From contig NZ_FNWF01000003.1 in NCBI RefSeq assembly GCF_900106515.1, forward strand, positions 372,001-436,000: a stretch of 64,000 bases of DNA. Reading direction: 5' to 3'. Under the pieces are notes generated by a model that had not been told where the DNA came from, made no database searches, and saw only the letters and a program-made list of their open reading frames with translations. This document shows, piece by piece, positions 26,869 to 35,788 of this stretch. The DNA is from Peptoniphilus lacydonensis. Its GTDB lineage: Bacteria; Bacillota; Clostridia; Tissierellales; Peptoniphilaceae. Made by a program: the position numbers and the translations under genes. How positions within the stretch are numbered: position 1 is the stretch's first letter; each line of letters starts with the position of its first letter.

Positions 26869-27812
26869 ATTAGTTCCCCTAAAATATTTTCATCTACATT
26901 TGCATTAGTAATTATTTCTATAAAATCTCTCCACACTTCTTTTAACATTAAATCTTCATACAAAATTATATTTTTATCTTTTCCTAAAAAATCCATGGAA
27001 TCTACCATTAGCATGCCCCTAGCAGGACCATCTATTATACATTCTGCATAATAAGAATTAGATCCAAAATATTCTTTATGTCTATCAACTAAAATTACAA
27101 GCGGATCATTTATCACAGATCCAATAATTTTTTCATATTCCCAGTGAAAATCCATATAGAAATTTGTGATTTCTTCTATAAAATCTCCCATTTCTTTATT
27201 TAATCTTTTAATGTATCCTAAAATATTGGGTGTAAGTACAAACTTTCTAGTCACATCTAGTGGCACAATCTCTAGTTTATTAGGTGCATTCTTTATAACA
27301 TAATTAGCTGCATCTGGATCTACATAAAAATTAAATTCAGAAACTGGACTCATATTCCCATAAGACTTAAAACTCCCACCCATTGCAATTATTCGAGTAT
27401 CTTTAAAGGCATCTCTATTTTTTTCTAGAGCCATTGCAATATTTGTAAGCGGCCCCAGTGCAAAAATTGTTAGATTTCCACTTTGTGCTTTTCCGATTAA
27501 AAAGTCCACTGCATCTCCTTTCGTTTTTTTCTTTTCGTAATCCAAATAAGTTTCGCCTAGTCCATCTCTACCATGCGTATCTTCTGCATTTATATATTCC
27601 TTATAAAGTGGTTTATCACTTCCAATATAAATATTAAAATCTCTATCTAAAAATTTTGAGAGTCTTAAGATATTTTTGCATCCTTTATTAACATTTACAT
27701 TTCCTGCAACTAAAGAAATCCCAAGAATATCATATTCTTTTGCCAAGCTCGCTAAAATTATAGCAATTGAATCATCTATCCCGGGATCTGCGTCAATAAT
27801 TAATTTTTTCAT
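26865..27812 (-). CDS. Inosine/uridine-preferring nucleoside hydrolase
   Basis: It cleaves the N-glycosidic bond of nucleosides to base and ribose in the cytoplasm. The N-terminal calcium-binding DADPGIDDS motif (residues 7-15) is diagnostic. Further family segments are GPLTNIAMAL near 125, GGSFKSYGNMSPVSEFNFYVDPDAA near 145-170, and DPLVILVD near 240. ATG 27812 is chosen, with GGAGG eight bases upstream, over a Met at 27872 that adds 20 unlike residues. The ribosome site lies in a small CTCCA/TGGAG hairpin. With the downstream ECF component it forms a two-gene nucleoside salvage unit. The product is 315 residues. Confidence 0.92.
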   Translation of the reverse strand: MKKLIIDADPGIDDSIAIILASLAKEYDILGISLVAGNVNVNKGCKNILRLSKFLDRDFNIYIGSDKPLYKEYINAEDTHGRDGLGETYLDYEKKKTKGDAVDFLIGKAQSGNLTIFALGPLTNIAMALEKNRDAFKDTRIIAMGGSFKSYGNMSPVSEFNFYVDPDAANYVIKNAPNKLEIVPLDVTRKFVLTPNILGYIKRLNKEMGDFIEEITNFYMDFHWEYEKIIGSVINDPLVILVDRHKEYFGSNSYYAECIIDGPARGMLMVDSMDFLGKDKNIILYEDLMLKEVWRDFIEIITNANVDENILGELI

Positions 27813-27881
27813 TATAAAAACCTCCATTCTTTGGAGAACAATTAGTTTTTTATACTTGGAGTTCTCGAACAAGTGTGATTA

Positions 27882-27910
27882 ATTATACCCCATTTTTTTC
27901 GAATAGACAA
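27882..27910 (-). promoter_or_regulatory. Promoter of the nucleoside hydrolase operon
   Basis: On the minus strand TTGTCT (27905-27910) and TATAAT (27882-27887) are 17 bp apart. The -35 hexamer occupies the same bases as the -35 of the divergent plus-strand promoter. Confidence 0.65.
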
Positions 27911-27932
27911 GCTTTTATGTTTCAAGTATAAT
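27904..27932 (+). promoter_or_regulatory. Promoter of the thioredoxin-lipoprotein gene
   Basis: TAGACA (27904-27909) and a perfect TATAAT (27927-27932) are separated by 17 bp, which puts the start near 27939 and the leader at about 32 nt. Confidence 0.75.
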
Positions 27933-27970
27933 TAATTTAGAAAATTTAAAATTTAAACAGGAGTGATTAC

Positions 27971-28558
27971 ATGAAAAAAGTTTCTAAAATACTTATTCTA
28001 TTTGCAATTGCACTTACTTTCTTTGGATGCAATAAAAAAAATAATGAAAATGTTCAAAACACTGATGAAAATTCTTCTCAGAAAACTGCATCTGCAATAG
28101 AACTTGAAGAAATGCCTATCGACAACTTTGACTTTCACACTATCGATATAGTTGACGGCAAAGTTATTAAATCAGAAGATTTTTACAAAGAAAAACCTAT
28201 AACACTAGTTAATATATGGGGTACTTTCTGTGGCCCATGCAAGGAAGAAATGCCTGATCTTGCAAAGTTACATGAAAAATACAAAGATAAAATTAACTTC
28301 CTTGGAGTTGTAGTCGACACCAACGCAAACATGGACACAAATGTGGAAGAAGCAAAGAAAATTATAAAAGATTCTGGTGTAAACTATATAAATATTATGC
28401 CAAATCCAACTACGGAAGATAATTTAGTCAATATAACTGCAATACCAACAACATTCTTCGTAAATAGCGAAGGGAAAATTTTAGGGGGCTTTGTTGGAAA
28501 GTTCGAAAAAGAAAAACTTGAAAAAACTTTAGATAAACTTATAGACGAAAATAAATAG
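27971..28558 (+). CDS. TlpA/ResA-like thioredoxin-fold lipoprotein
   Basis: The 195-residue protein has a type II signal peptide with lipobox TFFGC (lipidated Cys20), an Asn/Ser-rich linker to about residue 45, and a TlpA-type thioredoxin domain. The active-site CGPC lies at 87-90 in WGTFCGPCKEEMPDL, and the cis-proline is in AIPTTFFV. It would act outside the membrane as a thiol-disulfide reductant or oxidant. The electron donor (a CcdA-like protein) is not in the window. It is followed by a terminator and then a glutathione peroxidase gene on the same strand, suggesting an oxidative-stress pair with separate transcripts. GGAG precedes the ATG. Confidence 0.85.
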   Translation: MKKVSKILILFAIALTFFGCNKKNNENVQNTDENSSQKTASAIELEEMPIDNFDFHTIDIVDGKVIKSEDFYKEKPITLVNIWGTFCGPCKEEMPDLAKLHEKYKDKINFLGVVVDTNANMDTNVEEAKKIIKDSGVNYINIMPNPTTEDNLVNITAIPTTFFVNSEGKILGGFVGKFEKEKLEKTLDKLIDENK

Positions 28559-28564
28559 TTTTAA

Positions 28565-28591
28565 GGTGGATTTTGAAATCCATCTTTTTTT
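28565..28591 (+). terminator. Terminator of the thioredoxin-lipoprotein gene
   Basis: GGTGGATTT (28565-28573) pairs with AAATCCATC (28576-28584) with one wobble, followed by seven T. Confidence 0.85.
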
Positions 28592-28646
28592 GTGTAATTT
28601 TTTTAATTCTGGGTAATCTGTTTGTATAAAATTTTTAGGAGGCAAT

Positions 28647-29186
28647 ATGATTTACGATTATAAAGTTGAAAAACAAAATGGAAGTTTTTTAGATTTAAGT
28701 GAACTAAAGGGTAAAGTTATCTTAATAGTTAATACAGCTACAAAATGTGGTTTTACACCGCAATATGAAGACCTTGAAAATTTATACGAAAAATATCACG
28801 ATAAAGGTTTAGAAATAATTGATATTCCTTGCAATCAATTTAAAGATCAAGCTCCAGAAAGTGATGAAGAAATCACTAAATTCTGCCAATTGAACTATGA
28901 TATAAAATTTCCTCAAATGAAAAAAGCCGATGTCAACGGCGAAAATGAAATAAAACTTTACAAATTTTTAAAATCAAAAAAATCCTTTGAAGGATTTGGA
29001 AAAGGCCCAAAAGCTATTGCTATGAGTGCAATGCTGAAAAAAATCGACCCAGATTACAAAAACAATTCGGATATCAAATGGAATTTTACAAAATTTCTAG
29101 TTGATAGAGATGGTAATGTTGTAGAAAGATTTGAACCAACTGAAAAAATGGACAAAATTGATAAAAAAATAGAAGAACTAATATAA
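28647..29186 (+). CDS. Glutathione peroxidase-like thiol peroxidase
   Basis: A 179-residue cysteine-type member of the glutathione peroxidase family that would reduce hydrogen or organic peroxides, most such bacterial enzymes using thioredoxin. The peroxidatic cysteine is C34 in NTATKCGFTPQY (no UGA, so not a selenoprotein). Gln64 in PCNQF and Trp144-Asn145 in IKWNFTKFLVD complete the catalytic tetrad. C79 in KFCQ is in the resolving-cysteine position. A segment of about 20 residues (KSFEGFGKGPKAIAMSAML) makes it longer than the roughly 160-residue norm. AGGAGG precedes the ATG. Confidence 0.9.
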   Translation: MIYDYKVEKQNGSFLDLSELKGKVILIVNTATKCGFTPQYEDLENLYEKYHDKGLEIIDIPCNQFKDQAPESDEEITKFCQLNYDIKFPQMKKADVNGENEIKLYKFLKSKKSFEGFGKGPKAIAMSAMLKKIDPDYKNNSDIKWNFTKFLVDRDGNVVERFEPTEKMDKIDKKIEELI

Positions 29187-29223
29187 CTTTTCTAAGTTTA
29201 TTAGAATTCAAAAAATTTTTTTA

Positions 29224-29258
29224 ATGGTGCAAGTATTTATTGTGCCATTTTTTATTTT
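29224..29258 (+). terminator. Terminator of the peroxidase gene
   Basis: ATGGTGCAA (29224-29232) pairs with TTGTGCCAT (29240-29248) with two wobbles, followed by a run of T. It resembles the carB terminator in sequence as well as shape. Confidence 0.85.
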
Positions 29259-29272
29259 CTAAAAAAACTCAC

Positions 29273-29297
29273 AAAAATAGGGACAGTTCCCTGCCCC
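29273..29297 (-). terminator. Terminator of the str operon (tuf)
   Basis: On the minus strand GGGGCAG and CTGTCCC form a 7-bp stem with one G-U pair and a GGAA loop, followed by TATTTTT. It lies 25 bp after the tuf stop. Confidence 0.8.
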
Positions 29298-29322
29298 ATA
29301 TCTTATGCTTATATTTAAAGGA

Positions 29323-30516
29323 TTAGTCAATAATTTTAGATACAACACCAGATGCTACTGTTCTACCACCTTCACGAATGGCAAATCTTAGTCCTTCGTC
29401 CATTGCGATTGGTGTGATTAGTGTTACTGTGAACGTTGAGTTATCTCCTGGCATTACCATTTCTACGCCTTCTGCTAATTGGATATCTCCTGTTACGTCT
29501 GTTGTTCTGAAGTAGAATTGTGGTCTGTATCCGTTGAAGAATGGTGTGTGTCTTCCTCCTTCTTCTTTTGTCAATACATATACTTCTGCTTCAATTTTTT
29601 TGTGTGGGTGTATTGTTCCTGGTGCTGCTAGTACTTGTCCTCTTTGGATTTCTTCTCTTTGTACTCCTCTTAGTAGGGCTCCTATGTTGTCTCCTGCTTC
29701 TGCTTGGTCAAGTTGTTTTCTGAACATTTCTACTCCAGTTACTACTACTTGTCTTTTTTCGTCTGTTAGACCTACTACTTCTACTGTGTCCCCTACTTTT
29801 ACTACTCCTTGTTCTACTCTTCCTGTTGCTACTGTTCCTCTTCCTGTGATTGAGAAGATGTCTTCTATTGGCATTAGGAATGGGTTATCTGTATCTCTTG
29901 TTGGTGTTGGAATGTATGCGTCTACTTCTTCCATTAGTTTTGCTACTTTATCTCCCCATTCTCCGTCTGGATCGTCTAGGGCTTTTAGTGCACTTCCTAC
30001 TACGATTGGTGTGTTATCTCCGTCAAAGTCGTATTCTGATAGTAAATCTCTTACTTCCATTTCTACTAATTCGATTAGTTCTGGATCATCTACTTGGTCT
30101 TCTTTGTTTAGGAATACACAAATTTTTGGAACGCCTACTTGTCTTGCTAATAGTATGTGTTCTCTTGTTTGTGGCATTGGTCCGTCTGCTGCTGATACTA
30201 CTAGGATTGCTCCGTCCATTTGTGCTGCTCCTGTAATCATATTCTTTACATAGTCAGCGTGTCCTGGGCAGTCTACGTGTGCGTAGTGTCTGTTTTCTGT
30301 TTCGTATTCTACGTGAGATGTTGAGATTGTGATTCCTCTTTCTCTTTCTTCTGGAGCCTTGTCTATGTGTGCGTAGTCTACGAATTCTCCTCCGCCATAT
30401 CTTTTATTCATTACTAGTGTAATTGCTGCTGTTAATGTTGTCTTGCCGTGGTCAACGTGACCTATTGTTCCAATGTTTACATGTGGTTTATTTCTTTCAA
30501 ATTTTGCTTTAGCCAT
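29323..30516 (-). CDS. tuf: Elongation factor Tu
   Basis: EF-Tu brings aminoacyl-tRNA to the ribosome as a GTP complex. It is 397 residues and full length: GHVDHGKTT (residues 18-26), the effector region with [16 protein letters not shown], and the guanine-binding NKED (usually NKCD or NKVD, here with Glu). Domains 2 and 3 follow, ending GVVSKIID. It is the last gene of the str operon, 17 bp after fusA, and is closed by a terminator. AGGAGG lies upstream of ATG 30516. Long open frames on the opposite strand reflect its strong codon bias, not genes. Confidence 0.98.
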   Translation of the reverse strand: MAKAKFERNKPHVNIGTIGHVDHGKTTLTAAITLVMNKRYGGGEFVDYAHIDKAPEERERGITISTSHVEYETENRHYAHVDCPGHADYVKNMITGAAQMDGAILVVSAADGPMPQTREHILLARQVGVPKICVFLNKEDQVDDPELIELVEMEVRDLLSEYDFDGDNTPIVVGSALKALDDPDGEWGDKVAKLMEEVDAYIPTPTRDTDNPFLMPIEDIFSITGRGTVATGRVEQGVVKVGDTVEVVGLTDEKRQVVVTGVEMFRKQLDQAEAGDNIGALLRGVQREEIQRGQVLAAPGTIHPHKKIEAEVYVLTKEEGGRHTPFFNGYRPQFYFRTTDVTGDIQLAEGVEMVMPGDNSTFTVTLITPIAMDEGLRFAIREGGRTVASGVVSKIID

Positions 30517-30533
30517 TATATTTCCTCCTAATT

Positions 30534-32609
30534 TTAATTTTGTTTTTTATCTCCAACTACTTCGTCTGCAATTGATTGAGGCACTTCTTCGTAGTGGTCA
30601 AATTGCATTGAGTAATTTGCTCTTCCTTGTGTATTTGAACGAAGACTAGTTGCGTAACCAAACATTTCTGCTAGTGGCACATAAGCTGTAACAATTTGTG
30701 CTCCAGCTACAAGTTCCATACCTTCCATTCTTCCACGCCTTGAATTGATATCTCCAATTACATCTCCCATGTATTCTTCTGGAGTTGTAACTTCTACTTT
30801 CATCATTGGTTCAAGAAGAACTGGATCTGCTTTTGCAAGAGCATCTCTAACTGCCATAGAACCTGCTATCTTAAATGCCATTTCAGAAGAGTCGACTTCG
30901 TGGTAAGAACCATCGTAAAGAGTTACTTTAACATCTAGTACTTCATATCCACCAACAATACCTGATTGAAGTGCTTCTTCAATACCTTGTTGAGTAGGTC
31001 CGATAAATTCCTTAGGAATTGCACCACCGACAATTGCATTTTCAAATACAAACCCTTCGCCTGGTTTATTAGGTTCAATCTTAATTTTAGCGTGACCATA
31101 TTGTCCACGACCACCTGATTGACGAGCATATTTTGCTTCACCATCAGCACCCTTCTTAATACCTTCTCTGTAAGATACTTGAGGGTTACCTATATTAGCT
31201 TCTACTTTAAATTCTCTTAGAAGTCTGTCAACAATAATATCAAGATGAAGTTCTCCCATTCCAGCAATAATTGTTTGTCCAGTTTCATCATCAGTATAAG
31301 TTCTGAAAGTTGGATCTTCCTCAGCAAGTTTTGCAAGTGCAAGAGCCATCTTATCTTGAGATGCTTTTGTCTTAGGTTCAATTGCTACTGAAATAACCGG
31401 TTCTGGGAATTCCATATTTTCAAGAATAACTTGTTCTTTTTCATCGCAAAGAGTATCTCCTGTTGTAGTATCTTTAAGACCTACAGCTGCAGCAATTTCT
31501 CCTGCATGGATTTCTTCAATTTCTTCTCTCTTATTTGCGTGCATTTGAAGAATTCTTCCGATTCTTTCACGCTTACCTTTTGTAGAGTTCATTACATAAG
31601 AACCTGCCTTTAAAACTCCAGAGTAAACTCTAAAGTATGCAAGCTTACCTACATATGGGTCAGTTACAATTTTAAATGCAAGTGCTGAGAAAGGCTCATC
31701 ATCTGATGAATGTCTTTTAACTTCATTTTCATCTAAGTCAATACCTTCAATAGCTGGTACATCTAATGGTGATGGTAGATAATCAATAATAGCATCAAGA
31801 AGAAGTTGAACACCTTTGTTCTTGTAAGAAGAACCACAAGATACTGGAGTGATTTCAACTGCAAGAGTACCTTTTCTAATAGCTTTCTTAAGGAGTTCAT
31901 TATCTATTTCTTCTCCTTCAAGATAAGCCATCATTAAATCTTCATCAAATTCTGAAGCTACTTCAATTAAATTTTCTCTATATTTATTAGCAAGGTCCAA
32001 ATACTCTTCAGGAACATCAGTAATTTCAATTTCCTTACCAAGTTCGTCCTTGTAAATCTCTGCTTTCATTTCAATAAGGTCAATCATTCCTATGAAAGTA
32101 TCTTCTGCTCCCATTGGGATTTGAATTGGAACAGGATTGCCGTGTAATTTTTTATCAATTGTATCAACTGATCTAAAGAAATCAGCCCCTGTAACGTCCA
32201 TCTTATTAATATGTGCAATTCTTGGAACATGATATTTATCTGCTTGTCTCCAAACAGTTTCTGATTGAGGTTCTACACCACTTTTTGCATCAAAAAGTGC
32301 AACAGCACCGTCAAGTACTCTAAGAGATCTCTCTACTTCAACAGTAAAATCAACGTGTCCAGGAGTATCTATAATATTAAGTCTGTAACCTTTCCAGTGA
32401 GCAGTTGTAGCTGCAGAAGTAATAGTAATACCTCTTTCTTGTTCTTGTTCCATCCAGTCCATTTGTGCTGCACCTTCGTGAGTTTCACCAATCTTGTGAA
32501 TCTTACCGGCGTAGAAAAGAATACGTTCAGTAGTAGTAGTCTTTCCAGCATCAATATGGGCCATAATACCAATATTTCTATATTTTTCTAATGGTATTTC
32601 GCGAGCCAT
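30534..32609 (-). CDS. fusA: Elongation factor G
   Basis: EF-G drives ribosomal translocation. It is 691 residues with the G domain motifs [15 protein letters not shown] (residues 17-31), DTPGHVDF and NKMD. It continues through domains II-V, including the [14 protein letters not shown] segment of domain IV near 505 and the [10 protein letters not shown] segment of domain V near 615. Third gene of rpsL-rpsG-fusA-tuf, 15 bp after rpsG. GGGGAGG precedes ATG 32609. Nothing unusual beyond [20 protein letters not shown], which is a normal variant. Confidence 0.98.
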   Translation of the reverse strand: MAREIPLEKYRNIGIMAHIDAGKTTTTERILFYAGKIHKIGETHEGAAQMDWMEQEQERGITITSAATTAHWKGYRLNIIDTPGHVDFTVEVERSLRVLDGAVALFDAKSGVEPQSETVWRQADKYHVPRIAHINKMDVTGADFFRSVDTIDKKLHGNPVPIQIPMGAEDTFIGMIDLIEMKAEIYKDELGKEIEITDVPEEYLDLANKYRENLIEVASEFDEDLMMAYLEGEEIDNELLKKAIRKGTLAVEITPVSCGSSYKNKGVQLLLDAIIDYLPSPLDVPAIEGIDLDENEVKRHSSDDEPFSALAFKIVTDPYVGKLAYFRVYSGVLKAGSYVMNSTKGKRERIGRILQMHANKREEIEEIHAGEIAAAVGLKDTTTGDTLCDEKEQVILENMEFPEPVISVAIEPKTKASQDKMALALAKLAEEDPTFRTYTDDETGQTIIAGMGELHLDIIVDRLLREFKVEANIGNPQVSYREGIKKGADGEAKYARQSGGRGQYGHAKIKIEPNKPGEGFVFENAIVGGAIPKEFIGPTQQGIEEALQSGIVGGYEVLDVKVTLYDGSYHEVDSSEMAFKIAGSMAVRDALAKADPVLLEPMMKVEVTTPEEYMGDVIGDINSRRGRMEGMELVAGAQIVTAYVPLAEMFGYATSLRSNTQGRANYSMQFDHYEEVPQSIADEVVGDKKQN

Positions 32610-32624
32610 AAATTCCTCCCCTTA

Positions 32625-33095
32625 TTACCATCTATAGTGAGCAAAGGCTTTGTTAGCTTCTGCTGTTCTATGCATTTCATCTTTTCTCTTAACACTTCCA
32701 CCAAGGCCATTAGATGCATCAAGTATTTCTTTAGCAAGTCTTTCGTCCATTGTCTTTTCTCCTCTAGCCCTTGCATATCTAACTAACCATCTTAGTCCTA
32801 GTGTTTGGCGTCTTTCCGGTCTAACTTCCATTGGAACTTGGTAAGTAGCCCCGCCAATTCTTCTTCCCTTTACTTCAAGTACAGGCATTACATTATTAAG
32901 TGCCTTATAAAATACTTCAAGTGCGTCTTCTCCAGTCTGTTCTGCAACAGTTTCAAGTGCTCCATAAACAATTCTTTGAGCAGTACCTTTTTTACCGTCA
33001 AGCATAACATTATTTATAAGTTTAGTGATTACAACATCGCTATATACTGGATCAGCCATAACTTCACGTTTTTGGATATGTCCTTTTCTTGGCAT
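32625..33095 (-). CDS. rpsG: 30S ribosomal protein S7
   Basis: S7 nucleates assembly of the 30S head and lines the E site. The 156-residue sequence starts [18 protein letters not shown] and contains VEVRPERR-type [22 protein letters not shown] near 70-90 and the C-terminal [20 protein letters not shown], all canonical. GGAGGGAAG precedes ATG 33095. It is second in the str operon. Confidence 0.98.
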   Translation of the reverse strand: MPRKGHIQKREVMADPVYSDVVITKLINNVMLDGKKGTAQRIVYGALETVAEQTGEDALEVFYKALNNVMPVLEVKGRRIGGATYQVPMEVRPERRQTLGLRWLVRYARARGEKTMDERLAKEILDASNGLGGSVKRKDEMHRTAEANKAFAHYRW

Positions 33096-33185
33096 AACTT
33101 CCCTCCTTAACTATTTTCAGTCGATTCATTGGTACTCAGGTTGAGCCCGTAAGCCAAAAATCTATAAATTCTTTAAAAAATTCTA

Positions 33186-33599
33186 TCAATTTTTAGGTTT
33201 CTTAGTACCATATTTAGATCTAGATTGTTTTCTATCAGTTACTCCAGCTGTATCAAGAGTACCTCTTACGATATGGTATCTAACACCTGGTAAATCCTTA
33301 ACTCTTCCACCACGGATTAGAACAACACTGTGTTCTTGTAAATTATGTCCGATTCCTGGAATATAAGCCATAACTTCATATCCATTTGTCAAACGAACTC
33401 TGGCAACTTTTCTAAGAGCTGAATTCGGTTTTTTAGGTGTTACTGTTCTTACTGCAACACATACTCCTCTTTTTTGTGGAGAATTAACTTCAGTTTCAAC
33501 TTTTTTAAGTGTGTCATAATTTACATCAAGAGCTGGCGATTTAGATTTTGTGTGAATTTTCTTTCTACCATTTCTTACTAATTGGTTAATTGTAGGCAT
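33186..33599 (-). CDS. rpsL: 30S ribosomal protein S12
   Basis: S12 sits at the decoding centre. The start is ATG 33599 with GGAGGTG six bases upstream; the longer frame from 33641 adds 14 residues of leader sequence. The 137-residue product begins [12 protein letters not shown] and carries [20 protein letters not shown] and [13 protein letters not shown] with the lysines that are changed in streptomycin-resistant mutants still wild type. The [15 protein letters not shown] loop is normal. First gene of the str operon, behind a strong promoter and a leader hairpin. Confidence 0.98.
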   Translation of the reverse strand: MPTINQLVRNGRKKIHTKSKSPALDVNYDTLKKVETEVNSPQKRGVCVAVRTVTPKKPNSALRKVARVRLTNGYEVMAYIPGIGHNLQEHSVVLIRGGRVKDLPGVRYHIVRGTLDTAGVTDRKQSRSKYGTKKPKN

Positions 33600-33639
33600 T
33601 AATTGCACCTCCTGTTTTAATAATAATATTTGACAATTC

Positions 33640-33667
33640 AAAGACTACCCACTATTAGGTAGTCTTT
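33640..33667 (-). promoter_or_regulatory. Hairpin in the rpsL leader
   Basis: AAAGACTACC (33640-33649) and GGTAGTCTTT (33658-33667) form a perfect 10-bp stem within the 80-nt leader, ending about 40 nt before the rpsL start. It has no T run on the minus strand, so it is not a terminator. It may stabilise the mRNA or bind a regulator. Confidence 0.5.
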
Positions 33668-33686
33668 ACATTTCAAATACTCATCA

Positions 33687-33715
33687 ATTCTATCATTACA
33701 AAGCTATTAAGTCAA
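33687..33715 (-). promoter_or_regulatory. Promoter of the str operon
   Basis: On the minus strand TTGACT (33710-33715) and TAGAAT (33687-33692) are 17 bp apart, each with 5 of 6 consensus bases. Transcription would start near 33680. Confidence 0.8.
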
Positions 33716-33801
33716 TAAAAAATATTAGAAACTAGCTAATTCTTCATATATTTTCATATTTATGACTTTATTTTAAAATTATGTAAATATTTTTTATTAT
33801 T

Positions 33802-33915
33802 TGATAAGTTGTAAAACTGTCCAAATAAAAATCAAAACGATTAACATTTACTAAATTATAAACAACAAATAAAAGCGACAATAAAAATAATTTTAAAATA
33901 TGATAAGTTGTAAAA
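33802..33915. repeat. 15-bp direct repeat in gene-free AT-rich DNA
   Basis: TGATAAGTTGTAAAA occurs at 33802-33816 and again, identical, at 33901-33915, starts 99 bp apart. The 270 bp between the str promoter and the terminator at 33985 contain no credible gene. A 61-codon frame at 33768-33953 has no ribosome site and a low-complexity hydrophobic product. The repeats could be protein-binding sites or the trace of an old deletion or insertion. Confidence 0.5.
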
Positions 33916-33984
33916 ATTAAGCAAATCAAGATAGTATATATATTTTTAAACAATTATAAAATACTTAAAACTCAATTTAATTAT

Positions 33985-34019
33985 ATCAAAAATCTCCCTT
34001 ATGTTAGGAGATTTTTGAT
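33985..34019 (-). terminator. Terminator of the ABC/PHP operon
   Basis: ATCAAAAATCTCC (33985-33997) and GGAGATTTTTGAT (34007-34019) form a perfect 13-bp stem 7 bp beyond the PHP stop. On the minus strand the 3' arm itself ends in five T. Confidence 0.8.
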
Positions 34020-34026
34020 TAATATT

Positions 34027-34764
34027 TTAACTATTATAAAAACTATCTTTATCTATTTTAAGATAACTAAAGAGTCTATCTTCATTATTGTCAAAATTTA
34101 CTATATGTTCTTTTGGAAAGTCTAATTCTTCTATAAGATTTACTGCTCTTTTAAAATCACCTACTTGGTAGTCTACATGAGCATCTGAATTAATTATTAT
34201 ATCTACTTTGTGTTTCTGGCAAAATTCTAAAATTTCTATATTATTTTCTCTTGCATTTTTTCTTGAACTATTTTTTGCCAGTGAAGAATTGTTAAGTTCT
34301 ATTAATATTCCTTTTTCTTTTGCAGAAAGTACAAGACTTTCTCTATCTATAGGATATCTATCATCATCAGGATGACCTATTATTCTAACCTTTTGTCCAT
34401 CCATGGCTTTTATTAAAGCTTCAGTGTTATTTGTAATACCTCCATTTCTTATGCAAGTTGTATGAAGTGATGCTATGATATAATCTAGATTTCTTATGTG
34501 TTTTTCTTCTGTAAGATCAAGTTCTCCCGAATAATTCATTATATTTGCTTCAGCACCTCTTAACAAAAAAATCCCATCAAAATCTCTTTTTAATATTTTC
34601 ATATTGTAAAAGTAAACATTGTTACAAGATCCAGGCATCTTTTGAGAATGTTCACTTGTTCCCAAAAGTTTAAGTCCCTTTTTCTTTCCTTCTTCTATAT
34701 TTTCCTTTAAAGTTGAGTAAGCATGACCACTTATTATTGTGTGAGTATGAAGGTCACATAGCAT
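34027..34764 (-). CDS. PHP-domain phosphatase (YcdX-like)
   Basis: PHP proteins are metal-dependent phosphoesterases. The 245-residue product begins with the first metal motif MLCDLHTHT (H5, H7 as DLHTH) and has GTSEHSQ near 35-41, GAEANI near 70, IIGHPDDDRY near 128-137 and the closing NSDAHV near 194-199. All metal-ligand motifs are in place, so it should be active. It overlaps the transporter ATPase gene by 11 bp and is the last gene of the operon, so its substrate is probably what the transporter brings in, or a product of it. That suggests a phosphate ester, by inference. Confidence 0.82.
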   Translation of the reverse strand: MLCDLHTHTIISGHAYSTLKENIEEGKKKGLKLLGTSEHSQKMPGSCNNVYFYNMKILKRDFDGIFLLRGAEANIMNYSGELDLTEEKHIRNLDYIIASLHTTCIRNGGITNNTEALIKAMDGQKVRIIGHPDDDRYPIDRESLVLSAKEKGILIELNNSSLAKNSSRKNARENNIEILEFCQKHKVDIIINSDAHVDYQVGDFKRAVNLIEELDFPKEHIVNFDNNEDRLFSYLKIDKDSFYNS

Positions 34765-35788
34765 TTTTATAAACTTCCTCCTTCGTTACTTTTACTTCTT
34801 CACCAGGTCTATATATTGAACTTTTGCTGTGTACATTTAATATTCCATGTTTAGATTCTAGTTTATATTCGTACCCTGTTCCCATATATTCAATGGATAA
34901 TATTCTTGCACTTATACCAGATCCACCCTTAGATATATAAAGCTCATCTGGTTTTATTGGATATAGGTTTTTATTCGAAAAGTTTTCTTTTACTGACTTG
35001 TTTCGAAAGAAAATATCAGAATCTTCTACTACAAATAAATCTCCTTGCCACTTTCCTCTTATTAAATTTGATTTACCTACAAATTTTGCTACGTATTCTG
35101 TTTTAGGATTTTCGTATATTTCATAAGGACTTCCTTCTTGCTCAACAACTCCATCCTTTATAATGACAATTCTATCACTCATTGCTAAAGCTTCATCTTG
35201 ATCATGAGTTACATAAATTATCGTAGTTTTAAATTTCATATGAATTTCCTTTATAAATTTACGCATCTCAATTTTTAAATTTGCATCAAGGGCTGATAAC
35301 GGTTCGTCCATAAGAAGCATTTCTGGTTTTGTTATCAAAGCTCTTGCCAAGGCAACTCTTTGTTTTTGTCCACCTGAAAGGTCTTCGGGATAGGAGTCTT
35401 CAAATCCACTTAGTCCCACTATTTCAAGCATATACTTTATATCTTCATCTGCATTTATATTTTTATTTCTCCCATTAAGTGCATACTCAAGATGTTTTTT
35501 TACATTCATATGTGGCCAAAGAGCAAACTGTTGAAATACCATATTTAGACTTCTATCCTGTGGGGGAAGAAAAATTTTATTATCACTTATAAAAACTCTA
35601 TCATCTTTTGTAATCTCTCCAGAGTCAACCCTTTCAAATCCTGCAATGATTTTTAATAGTGTAGTTTTACCACATCCACTCGCTCCAAGAAGAGATACAA
35701 ACTCTCCGTCTTTAATTTCTAAGTTTATATTTTTTAGAACTATTTTATCTCCAAAACTTTTATAAATGTTATTAATTTTTAAGCTCAT
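34754..35788 (-). CDS. ABC transporter ATP-binding protein (FbpC/AfuC/PotA type)
   Basis: The energy-coupling subunit of an importer. Walker A GASGCGKT at 35-42, Q-loop near 80 (MVFQQFALWPH), signature LSGGQKQRVALARAL near 132, Walker B LLMDEPLSALD near 152, H-loop YVTHDQDEALAM near 188. From about 235 a C-terminal TOBE-like regulatory domain follows. ATG 35788 is preceded by AGGGGG five bases upstream. An in-frame Met at 35803 has no site. At 344 residues it matches iron/sugar-phosphate/spermidine importer ATPases. It overlaps both neighbours, the permease upstream and the PHP gene downstream. Confidence 0.9.
   Translation of the reverse strand: MSLKINNIYKSFGDKIVLKNINLEIKDGEFVSLLGASGCGKTTLLKIIAGFERVDSGEITKDDRVFISDNKIFLPPQDRSLNMVFQQFALWPHMNVKKHLEYALNGRNKNINADEDIKYMLEIVGLSGFEDSYPEDLSGGQKQRVALARALITKPEMLLMDEPLSALDANLKIEMRKFIKEIHMKFKTTIIYVTHDQDEALAMSDRIVIIKDGVVEQEGSPYEIYENPKTEYVAKFVGKSNLIRGKWQGDLFVVEDSDIFFRNKSVKENFSNKNLYPIKPDELYISKGGSGISARILSIEYMGTGYEYKLESKHGILNVHSKSSIYRPGEEVKVTKEEVYKNAM

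Noticed and set aside
28647-29186. Possible selenoprotein glutathione peroxidase
   Set aside because: The active-site codon is an ordinary cysteine codon and there is no in-frame UGA or SECIS-like need.
29534-30253. Long open frames antisense to tuf (239 and 128 codons)
   Set aside because: They mirror the biased codon use of tuf, give serine/leucine low-complexity products, and lack ribosome sites.
33768-33953. 61-codon minus-strand frame upstream of rpsL
   Set aside because: No ribosome site, repetitive hydrophobic product caused by AT-rich repeats, and no conserved-looking features.
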